Shown in pieces: positions 55,548-64,000 of a stretch of 64,000 nt of DNA (its first letter is position 1; every line of letters starts with the position of its first letter). The DNA is from Isoetes taiwanensis (Eukaryota; Streptophyta; Lycopodiopsida; Isoetales; Isoetaceae). A program made the translations under genes and the position numbers. Under the pieces are notes generated by a model, which had not been told where the DNA came from, searched no databases, and saw nothing but the letters and a program-made list of their open reading frames with translations. The stretch lies in contig JAJEKV010000001.1 of the NCBI GenBank assembly GCA_021234155.1, positions 27,545,768 through 27,609,767 of the forward strand, read 5' to 3'.

Positions 55548-55627
55548 TTGGGGCTCCCTTTCATAGCAGGGGGGCCCCGCGGCCGTGGCGGCAGGAGAGG
55601 GTCTCTGCCTATGAAAGGGAGCCCCAA
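55548..55627. repeat. 19-bp perfect inverted repeat with GC-rich loop
   Basis: TTGGGGCTCCCTTTCATAG (55,548-55,566) and its exact reverse complement at 55,609-55,627, separated by 42 nt including GGGGCCCCGCGGCC. A transcript would fold into a stable hairpin. It could be a MITE remnant or a small-RNA precursor. Confidence 0.85.
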
Positions 55628-56559
55628 AAATTCCCCTAAATATGGAATGTGGGGCTGGCCTGGACCCGTTTGCTTCTTCAAATCGAAGCCGCTTTGCTAC
55701 TTCAAATCAACTCGCCTCCAGGATCGGTGAATCACCGCCCCGACTTCCATTCCGTGATATTGGAGTATCACAGGTGTCAGCACCAGAATGATCTTCCGCT
55801 CAAATGAGCGACCCACATTCCATATTGTATCCCATGTCAAATGTTTCTATTCTGACTTGTGTGCAGCTCAAGTTCCAACCACTTATTGTTGCCTTATATC
55901 ACTGGTATCTATCCATCTTCTGGGTTTATGTTGCTTCCAATATGTTAATTTTCATATGAAATGCTCGAGAGCTTCTTGCCTTAGTAACATTTATTATTGT
56001 CGAAGTATCCATTTCCATAACACAAATCGAGAATATAGAAGCTTCTCATATTGGCAGTAAAATTTTAGTGTAGTTTAATTGTTCAGCCTATTTCTAAGTT
56101 GCAACGTGCATGAACAAAGTTACTAGATATATATCTAAAACAAAGATCTTAATACTTCAATGAAAAAAGAATTTTGTAGAAAATTCAATCTCGCATGTTT
56201 AGAAATATATTTTGTATTATTTCAAAATGACACAAATTCACTACTAAGCGAAGAGCCATCATAAAATTTTGGACATTAATAACGGATCTACCCACACAAG
56301 TTTGGAACGAAGGAAATGTTCGCAGCGGCAATAAATTTTTTGTGTATTTAAAATATTCTGCAAGTATTCTTTCCTCGATTGCCCTGCGGGCAACCCAAAA
56401 AAAGGGGTACCCTTCAAAGAATAGAATTCATAGTTCAGATTCGACATTTAGAGCATCATTTGAATTTGACCTTGAGAGTTTCGAGTGTTTTCTCGTGCTA
56501 GGCACGACCTCAGATTATACGGGAGCCCATTTCTTGTTACAGTCTATGGCCTAAGTTCT
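55628..56559. other. Upstream region of the PPR gene, no gene seen
   Basis: AT-rich, without a clear TATA box close to the ATG. The PPR frame itself is open only from a TGA at 56,473. Confidence 0.4.
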
Positions 56560-59316
56560 ATGGGCCATATTGCGTTGCCGCGATCTGTATTGATGGCAAG
56601 AAGTGTTTTTCAATTTAATCACAACAATTTGCATGATATTTTGCATAAGAGCCATGGTAAAGAGTTAATACAGGCACTGAGACAATACGAGGGACCACTT
56701 CCAACGCCTTGGGATGTTGGAAAAACATTGCAAAATATGAAGGCTGAAAGGTGTGATTCTGCATTGCTTTTCTTTGAGTGGGTTGGATCAAAACCTGGGT
56801 TTTCATACGACACTTTTTCCTATAATTGTCTCCTCCAGTTATTTGTCAAGGCCAGGAGATTTACGGAAGTTGTTAAGTGTTTTGATAAAATGTCGTGCAA
56901 TGCAAATTTGCATACTTATAAACCTGTTATTACAGCTCTCTGCAAGTTGGGGCTCGTCGATCGGGCCAATGCTTTACTGGGGAAAATGGAAATGATAGGA
57001 TGTGCTGATGTGATATCATACAATCAAGTAATCCATGGACTCTGTAGAACAAATGAACTAGAAAAGGCTTGCGATTTGCTGGACTTGATGGTTGCACGAG
57101 GATACCAACCAGATGTTGTTACCTACAATTCTATCATGACTGGCTTTTCAAAAGCCAAAATGATGGATCAGGCTTATGCTCTTCTTAATGAGATGCGTGT
57201 AAGAGAATGCTTGCCAGATGTTGTCACCTACAACTGTCTTGTAAATGGACTCTGCAAAGAAAACAAACTAGATGAGGCACACAATGTTGTTGAAGACATG
57301 ATTACCAGGGGATGTCTTCCAGATGTTATGATTTATAGTTGCCTTATAGATGGTCTTTGTAAAGCAAGCAAGATGGATAAAGCCCGTGTGCTTTTTGAGG
57401 ACATGATTACAAAGGGCTGCATACCAGATGTTGTCGCCTATAGTTGTCTTGTAGATGGGCTCTGCAAAGCCAACAAACTAGATGAGGCGTTCAGTGTCGT
57501 TGAAGATATGATTATAAGAGGATGTATTCCAGATGTTATCACTTACAGTTGTCTTATAAATGGTCTTTGTAAAGCAAGCAAGATGGACAAAGCCAACGCT
57601 CTTTTTGAGGACATGATCACAAGAGGCTGCATACCGGATGTTGTCACATATACCTGTCTTGTAGATGGATTCTGCAAAGTCAACAAACTCGATGAGGCGT
57701 TTAGCGTTGTTGAAGATATGATGACACGGGAACGTCTTCCAGATGTTGTCACTTACAGTTGTCTTATAGATGGGCTTTGTAAAGCAAGCAAGTTGGATAA
57801 AGCCACCACTCTTTTTGAGGACATGATTACAAGGGGCTGCATACCAAATGTTGTCACCTACAACTGTCTTATAAACGGACTCTCTAAAGCCAACAAACTA
57901 GATGAGGCCCGCAATGTTGTTGAAGATATGATTAGAAGGGGACGTCTTCCAGATGTCGTTACTTACAGTTGCCTTATAGATGGCCTTTGTAAAGCAAGCA
58001 AGATGGACGAAGCTCAAGCTCTTCTTGAGGTCATGATTTTGAGGGGCTGCATGCCAAATGTCGTTACCTACAACTGTTTTGTAAATGGACTCTGCAAAGC
58101 CAACAAACTAGACGAAGCCCACAATGTTGTTGAAGATATGATTAAAAGGGGATGTCTTCCGGATGTTGTGACTTACAGTTGCCTTATAAATGGTCTCTGT
58201 AAAGCAAGCAAGATGGATAAAGCCCACACTCTTTTTGAGGACATGATTACAAGGGGTTGCATACCAGACGTTGTCACCTATAGCTGTCTTGTAGATGGAT
58301 TCTGCAAAGCCAACAAACTAGATGAGGCGTTTAGCGTTGTTGAAGATATGATTACAAGGGGATGTCTTCCAGATGTTGTCACTTACAGTTGTCTTATAGA
58401 TGGTCTTTGTAAAGCAGGCAAAACAGCTAAAGCCAATGTTCTGTTCGAGGACATGATTAGAAGGGGCTCCATACCGAATGTTGTCACCTATAACTGTCTT
58501 ATAAATGGATTATGCAAAGCCAACAAACTAGATGAAGCCCACATTGTTGTTGAGGATATGATTAAAAGGGGATGTCTTACAGATGCTGTTAATTATAGTT
58601 GCCTTATAGATGGTCTTTGTAAAGCAAGCGAGTTAGATAAAGCCCATGCTCTTTTTGAGAAAATGATTTTGAGGGGCTGCGTGCCAAATGTTGTCACTTA
58701 CAACTGTCTTGTAAATAGACTCTGCAAAGCCAACAAACTAGATGAGGCCCACATTGTTGTTGAAGATATGATTACAAGGGGATGTTTTCCAGATGTTGTT
58801 ACTTACAGTTGCCTTATAGATGGTCTTTGTAAAGCAAGCAAGATGGATAAAGCCCTTAATCTTTTTGAGGACATGATTACAAGGGGCTGCATACCAGATG
58901 TTGTCATCTATAGCTGTCTTGTAGATGGATTCTGCAAAGCCAACAAACTTGATGAGGCATTTATTGTTGTTGAAGATATGATTACACGGGGATGTTTTCC
59001 AGATGTCGTCACTTATAGTTGTCTTGTAGATGGCCTTTGTAAAGCAGGCAAGATGGCTAAAGCCAATGCACTTTTTGAGGACATGATTACAAGGGGCTGC
59101 ACACCAAATGTTGTTACTTACAACTGTCTTATAAATGGGCTCTGCAAAGCCAACAAAGTAGATGAGGCGTATAGGGTTGTTGAAGATATGATTACCAGAG
59201 GATGTCTTCCAGATATTGTTACTTACAATTGTCTCATAGATGGTTTCTCTCAAGGAGACAAGGTGGATAAAGTTCATGCTCTTTTTAAGGACATAATTAC
59301 AAGGGACTGCATGTGA
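56560..59316 (+). CDS. P-class pentatricopeptide repeat protein, 918 aa, 24 repeats
   Basis: P-class PPR proteins bind organellar RNA and affect its stability, cleavage or translation; many restorers of cytoplasmic male fertility belong here. ATG 56,560 is the first in the frame. The N-terminus (MGHIALPRSVLMARSVFQFN) is basic and lacks acids, fitting a mitochondrial or plastid transit peptide. From about residue 84 there are 24 tandem 35-residue repeats with no extra domain (no E, DYW or SMR). Repeats 5-24 are strikingly alike (TYSCLIDGLCKASKMDKA, EDMITRGC-PDVV), as in Rf-like genes. They fall into a 6-repeat higher-order unit (see repeat entry). The stop follows a shortened 24th repeat ending RDCM, and decayed PPR sequence continues downstream, so the C-terminus may be truncated. 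No intron is needed. Confidence 0.95.
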   Translation: MGHIALPRSVLMARSVFQFNHNNLHDILHKSHGKELIQALRQYEGPLPTPWDVGKTLQNMKAERCDSALLFFEWVGSKPGFSYDTFSYNCLLQLFVKARRFTEVVKCFDKMSCNANLHTYKPVITALCKLGLVDRANALLGKMEMIGCADVISYNQVIHGLCRTNELEKACDLLDLMVARGYQPDVVTYNSIMTGFSKAKMMDQAYALLNEMRVRECLPDVVTYNCLVNGLCKENKLDEAHNVVEDMITRGCLPDVMIYSCLIDGLCKASKMDKARVLFEDMITKGCIPDVVAYSCLVDGLCKANKLDEAFSVVEDMIIRGCIPDVITYSCLINGLCKASKMDKANALFEDMITRGCIPDVVTYTCLVDGFCKVNKLDEAFSVVEDMMTRERLPDVVTYSCLIDGLCKASKLDKATTLFEDMITRGCIPNVVTYNCLINGLSKANKLDEARNVVEDMIRRGRLPDVVTYSCLIDGLCKASKMDEAQALLEVMILRGCMPNVVTYNCFVNGLCKANKLDEAHNVVEDMIKRGCLPDVVTYSCLINGLCKASKMDKAHTLFEDMITRGCIPDVVTYSCLVDGFCKANKLDEAFSVVEDMITRGCLPDVVTYSCLIDGLCKAGKTAKANVLFEDMIRRGSIPNVVTYNCLINGLCKANKLDEAHIVVEDMIKRGCLTDAVNYSCLIDGLCKASELDKAHALFEKMILRGCVPNVVTYNCLVNRLCKANKLDEAHIVVEDMITRGCFPDVVTYSCLIDGLCKASKMDKALNLFEDMITRGCIPDVVIYSCLVDGFCKANKLDEAFIVVEDMITRGCFPDVVTYSCLVDGLCKAGKMAKANALFEDMITRGCTPNVVTYNCLINGLCKANKVDEAYRVVEDMITRGCLPDIVTYNCLIDGFSQGDKVDKVHALFKDIITRDCM
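57538..59310 (+). repeat. 630-bp higher-order repeat within the PPR gene, about 2.8 copies
   Basis: Repeats 8-13, 14-19 and 20-24 start at 57,538, 58,168 and 58,798, exactly 630 bp apart. Position-specific marks recur: GFCKxNKLDEAF in the second repeat of each unit, PNVV ending the third, MILRGC-PNVV in the fifth. This indicates recent duplication of six-repeat blocks. Confidence 0.9.
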
Positions 59317-59612
59317 AAATTTTGATAATGAGAAGATGTCTTCAGGCGAGGAGGATAAAGACCCTTTCAAGGACATGATTGGAAGAGAATGTATGCCAAA
59401 TCTCGTGATAAACAATTCTCTTGTAGTTGGCCTTTGCAAAAGCAAAGAAAGTGGATGAAGCTCTCGGTGTTCTAGATGAGATGATTTAGGAAAGGTGCAT
59501 GCCAGACCTAATCATGACATTGAATACCTTGTAGATGAACTTTGCACGGCAGGAGTGAGGGGCATACTGTTTCAAGGAGATGATTGTGAAAGGATGGCTC
59601 ATAGGCATCCTG
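59317..59612 (+). pseudogene. Decayed PPR repeats downstream of the PPR stop
   Basis: Shortly after the TGA, KDPFKDMIGRECMPNLV and NSLVVGLCKSKES are readable, followed by scraps (LVDELCTAGV) in shifted frames. These are repeat-like remnants, so the gene once had about two to three more repeats or abutted another PPR copy. Confidence 0.7.
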
Positions 59613-61542
59613 TGAATAATACAGGCTAGAATGCTGATGTTGTTTTCCAGATAAGATCTTTTCAAGCAATGGAAAGGACGCAAGGAGGCAACATAGTACA
59701 TCTCTGGCCATACATCCATGTTTATGGAAGAACTTTCTACAATAGACATTTTTGAGCCCCTTGATGGTGCCTCAGCACATGTCTTTCAACATCAAAATCT
59801 CATATAGGTTCTTTGCATGACTTGATATACTTCAATGATAAGTTACTACTCTCCAGGTAAAAGGCAAAACGCATAAGTTATTTGATTTTTGATCGAAACA
59901 TACATGTGATGTCTAAGAAACATTTCGAACATAAAGTTGACATATATAATAAGAACAGGCAAAGGCATGACTAGAACTTACTTTGAAAGAACTTAAATAT
60001 GATACTGGCTGCAGGTTATAGATGTAAGCCATGTGATAGTATCCGTGTGGCTGATAAGAAGTTTCCATTTGTGAAAAGGAGAAGACAGCGCTGAACCAGA
60101 TCAATCTCTTTATTTCATACCTCTGTTTATAAGGATCCATTCCAAAGGAGAAGGCATTGCAATTTGAGCTGTCTTGCCTAGAATCAAGGTACTCTACTTT
60201 AGCGTCAACAGCCACTGTTTGGAAGAATACCCAAATTCTTAGAATATGTCGAGGTGCAGCAGTGCAGCTGAATGAAACAGGGGTTCCTTGTTCAGAAGAA
60301 GATGTGTCTATATCAAGCTGATCAAGAGATGCAGAGCGCCACATATGTGGGCACAGATCATGTTATTTTAAATGGATCATTTCAACTGCAGATTCGACAC
60401 CAAAAGGAGCTGCCTATGAATGGCAATATTCAAGAGCATGGGTCAAGTTGAAGACTAAATCGCATTTTTTTCTTAGAGAATATCGAGTGGAAGAAGTTGC
60501 TTCCTCGTCAAACTATACAAGTCAAAAAGTTTTCTAAAACAGGTTAAGAAAATCTTATAGGAACTATACTGATTCAAGCATAAGTTCTTCCTCTTCTTTA
60601 TTACACAATTACAGATTTCCTATTCTACTAAATTTCTTTTTATGGTGCATCAGAGAACACTGGTAGTAGGCTAATGCTTCACACTTACAGGACACTTGCT
60701 TGATTTGCATCGATCCTTCCAATCCAACTAGGTTTTATGTTGTCCTGTGTTGCCACATGCAAAAGTCAAGATGTGTGATGAAGTCATAATTTAAACACGC
60801 GGTTTATCAAACATTCCAACACTTGGCTGTGGAGCTTATTGCCTCTTGATTTTGATGCGTTGAATGGATCGAAAGTGAGCTCCCACTGGATTTTGTAGGC
60901 AGGTTGATTTCACATTTTTGGATAAGCAGTTTGAAAACCAAAAACTAAGGTTAAAAACGTGGTTTTTAGATCTTTGCCAGTTTTTTGGTAAATAACTCAA
61001 TTTTGTCCTTATTTCTTAATGATTTTATATCATCCAAAAATGCTTGCCTTGTGCTTCCGTTGTGTCTTTAGCCACTTGAACAATTTAAAGGAACACTTGA
61101 CAACCGGATTGAAAATAAGTTGTCTGATTTGTCTTTGTCAGCACATTATAAAAATACCACGACAGAACATTTAGTCATTATGTAGCATGCCAACAGATGT
61201 CAAAGACATGTGCATGTCTATGCATTTTCATGAATATCTTTACGTTCTAATCTAAGTAAACTACTTGGAAAAACTATTCAGGCTTGCTATTGAAGTTGTA
61301 AAGCAGACTCTATGCAAACTAATGTTACTACTCCATTGCCTCTTCCTCATGACAAACAAAACCGTGAGAGATCACCTTCCACCATGTGACATTCCAGGAT
61401 AATATACGGTGTAAATACCTATATTATACTGCCAATGCCATGTCACTTGTACATGTCGACTACGGCAATATGTACCCGACCTCGATAGAGGGTGGTACCA
61501 TGGGGTACAACCATTAGAACTTGTTATATTGCACATGTCCTC
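59613..61542. other. No gene seen
   Basis: A 143-codon minus-strand frame at 59,913-60,344 has no domain I recognise. The remainder is AT-rich. Confidence 0.4.
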
Positions 61543-61606
61543 ATAAACATTATCTTTCTATCTATCTATATAATAAACATTATCTTTCTATCTATCTATA
61601 TATAAT
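61543..61606 (+). repeat. 30-bp tandem repeat with TATC microsatellite
   Basis: ATAAACATTATCTTTCTATC begins units at 61,543 and 61,573, each ending in TATC repeats. Confidence 0.85.
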
Positions 61607-61789
61607 ACTAAAGCCAAAATTAAGGATAGTCTGTGCAACATTTGGATCGCTGATTTTTGCTATTTTATTTTGATTGTTAGCTGCAGCAGTTATGTTATCC
61701 GCTTTGCTTTCTTTTTCATTACATGCAAAGAAAATCTTTGACAAAATCCTACACCGGGATGATGTTACTTGATTGGAGATTGTGCCCAG

Positions 61790-62130
61790 AATGAGGAATT
61801 TCTTCTTGCTCTAGAGTATTTGTAAAGATGCATATATCCGAGCATTTTGAAAGTGTGCGGAAATATAGGAGCTATAGGGCATGGCCGGATAATCACCAGA
61901 TCTTAAATGATGGTTACGATTCTGACGTGGTTGTAGGAAGCAGCCTTATTGAGATGTATACAAAGTGCGGTAGTTTTGAGGTGGCAACCTAAGAATAGGG
62001 AGACACAAGCAATGTGCTGCATTTGGATCCATCTAGATGTATGGGGTATATGCTCATGTCAAACATCTATGTAGACGCGTATGCAAGAGGATGCCAAGGA
62101 GATTGAACAATTAAGGAGGTGTGCTAGAAC
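61790..62130 (+). pseudogene. PLS-class PPR pseudogene fragment
   Basis: Readable pieces are CGNIGAIGHGR, then DSDVVVGSSLIEMYTKCGSF near 61,930, which is the standard L/S repeat text of editing-type PPR proteins (SDVVVGSxLVDMYAKCG). After a gap comes LHLDPSRCMGYMLMSNIY near 62,020, matching the E-motif region (LDPSxxxxYVLLSNIY). About 100 residues between these are missing and several frameshifts are present. It is unrelated in class to the P-type PPR gene 2.5 kb upstream. Confidence 0.75.
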
Positions 62131-63162
62131 ATTGGATGAGATTGATTGAACAAGAATTTATTGGGATGCTCATATGTAAGAGGATGCTAAGATGTGCATG
62201 TGCATTGACTCTTCTTGAAGATCCAAATGACTGTTTTGGATCGTTGATTAGGAATAGAGAAATATAAGAATTCATTGTGAGCAACCATTCCTGGGACGAC
62301 CTTTTGGTTTTTTTAGTTGTAAGAGAATGTCATTTATAAATTGGATTGATTTGATAACTTCCAACCTGAGTATTTTCAGAGGCTTGTGCACCCAGCACCA
62401 AATAGTGGCATTTGTTCTGTTTCTCCATATATTTCAAGTCCATTTGAAAAGTGGCCATTTTTTGTGATCAATTAGTCAGGGTAAATTTTAACGGCCCTAA
62501 ATGTTTTTCTATTCAAATTAAGGTTGGCTAAACTTATGAAAAACAAAAGTTCTTAGATTTTTTTCTTGGCGAAATTTGATAAAATAAAGCCCTTTAATTA
62601 TCTTCCCACTTGGCTAAAATGTAAAATTTATATGACATAAAATTCTGATGTTGGCGAATTTTTCTTGGTCCCCAGCTAAGTGCAACTATTTAACTTCAAA
62701 CTTTGAGCACTGATTAGTGCATGAATGACATTGATTCAATATGCTTTTTTTACAAAATGATAACAAAGTAGTTCAAAGTACAATTCATAAGGAACAAACA
62801 ATATCGTTTGAAGGAACATGCATGTTTACGTTGGGGTCAAATGCATCCAAATGGTGAATTTGGTGATGAAGCCCTTTAGAATCAACAATTGCAAGAAGAG
62901 ATCACTACTATTTAAAGCTTAAAATGCGCATCATGTAACATTCTTCATAGCATTTAACCTAAACAACTTATAGATACAAATTCAAAATATGATTGAGGTA
63001 GCTAATGGCAATTCCTAAATGAAAGAGGTCCCTGAATAGAATTGGCATGGCTATTTGAATTGATCAGGGTTCTCCTAATCAATTTTAGAGAAGGCGATTC
63101 AGTACACCATGCAGCAAACAATCCCGGCTAAACTCTAAGCATTCAAAATTTACCTCCTTTTG
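62131..63162. other. No gene seen
   Basis: AT-rich. Near 62,525 and 62,613 the phrase TTGGCTAAA resembles the termini of the MITE-like element below, so diverged relatives may be present. Confidence 0.35.
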
Positions 63163-63268
63163 GAGTGGCTAAATTATGTTTTTTCTAAAAAAATTGCCTT
63201 TATAAACTTTAGCCATGAAATTTGACTAAAGGTCTAAAAAATCGCCATTTGGCGAATTTTAGCCACTC
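63163..63268. mobile_element. MITE-like element, 106 bp
   Basis: Ends are inverted copies, GAGTGGCTAAA at 63,163 and TTTAGCCACTC ending at 63,268, enclosing AT-rich sequence with a central near-palindrome (GCCATTTGGCG). No convincing target duplication is seen, so the superfamily is not assigned. Confidence 0.55.
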
Positions 63269-63291
63269 TTTATTACCCTGCAATTAGTTAA

Positions 63292-63362
63292 GGAGTTGGC
63301 ATTGCATTGACTATGCCAAAGGCTAAAAAGGAGTCGGCATTGCATTGACTATGCCAAAAGGC
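63292..63362 (+). repeat. 38-bp tandem duplication
   Basis: GGCATTGCATTGACTATGCC is present in units starting at 63,292 and 63,330, and is itself partly palindromic (GGCAT, ATGCC). Confidence 0.88.
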
Positions 63363-64000
63363 GAAAATGTTTGAATATGATACTTATTATGTCTACTGGG
63401 AAGTGGTGTTAAGACTTAATCTGCTATGACAATGGCCCTTGCTCATTGAAGGTGCTTATTTGAAGGGAAAATGCTGATGAGAAAACATATGACTTCAATT
63501 TGTCTTTTGCTTTCAATGTGGATGATCTCAATCTGTGATCATTTATTTATGTGTGCCTCACAAATAGAGACGTGAAACAATTTCCTCTTATGAAACCTTC
63601 TTTGCGCAGTCTAGATCTTTGTCTTCATTCAGGGGTTTTGATGTTTGATCTCTGAAGGTATACCATATTAACATGGCTTATTTATTAGGGGCTTTGAACT
63701 TATATGTTGACAAATAGTGCATCAGCGAGTCAGTCTCTTTATTTACAAGACCACTATGAAATGGATTCTCTATGGTAAGCAAAATTTAATGTCAAGCTAA
63801 AGTAGTGCTATACTGAGGTATATTTTACTTGGTCTTTGAACTTCTTTCTTGCTTTTTACTGTAAATAATGCATCTGTAGAGACCCATTATTTTGTTTCTT
63901 TATTTGACTCACTACTTTGTTTGTTTATTTGCAGGTCCATATGAAATGGATAATATGGTGAAATTTGATGCTAAACTCTTCTATGATAAGACTTGCCTAA
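63363..64000. other. No gene seen
   Basis: AT-rich sequence to the window end. CATATGAAATGGATAATATGG near 63,938 resembles ACTATGAAATGGATTCTATGG near 63,751, a weak 180-bp-scale duplication. Confidence 0.35.

Overview
The window is nuclear DNA of a land plant. It holds chromodomain-bearing Ty3/gypsy elements, plant-type L1-like LINEs, a CACTA (En/Spm) element, a Helitron-type Rep-helicase, a P-class PPR gene and a decayed PLS-class PPR gene. The species cannot be read from the sequence. About three quarters of what can be explained is transposon, nested and mostly broken. The one long intact host gene is the PPR gene at 56,560-59,316 (+).

Layout. 1-4,690 (-): a LINE with ORF1 and ORF2, running off the left edge. 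4,745-7,240 (+): the 3' half of a chromodomain gypsy. 7,241-7,364 and 23,122-23,580 (+): two halves of one gypsy gag region, split by a 15.76-kb CACTA element at 7,365-23,121. The CACTA element has matching 16-bp CACTA termini, an AAG target duplication and subterminal arrays of a CGTCAGA-type motif. Its cargo is a 181-aa zinc-ribbon gene, a RING-H2 gene fragment, a Helitron-like block (promoter, 5'UTR intron, two small ORFs, Rep-helicase with one nonsense codon, tRNA-like tandem repeats) and about ten exons of an unidentified host gene. No CACTA transposase is recognised.

24,440-37,592: gypsy LTR pieces, an internal LINE fragment, a pogo/CENP-B-like transposase remnant, a LINE that kept only ORF1, and an older LTR. 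37,593-49,218 (+): a chromodomain gypsy with partial 5' LTR, tRNA-Met-type PBS, gag-pol, polypurine tract and 1.57-kb 3' LTR. Between PBS and gag it carries about 4 kb of extra ORFs. The first ends in a canonical histone H3 fold. The second ends in what looks like an H2A-type fold. The third is unrecognised. This is the most unusual content here: a retrotransposon that appears to have acquired core-histone domains.

49,219-64,000: mostly unexplained AT-rich sequence with small repeats, exon-like scraps, a strong palindrome, the PPR gene with a decayed PPR tail, a PLS-PPR pseudogene and a MITE-like element.

The retroelement reading frames carry many stops and frameshifts, so few proteins here are likely to be functional. 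The PPR gene and the 181-aa gene are intact.
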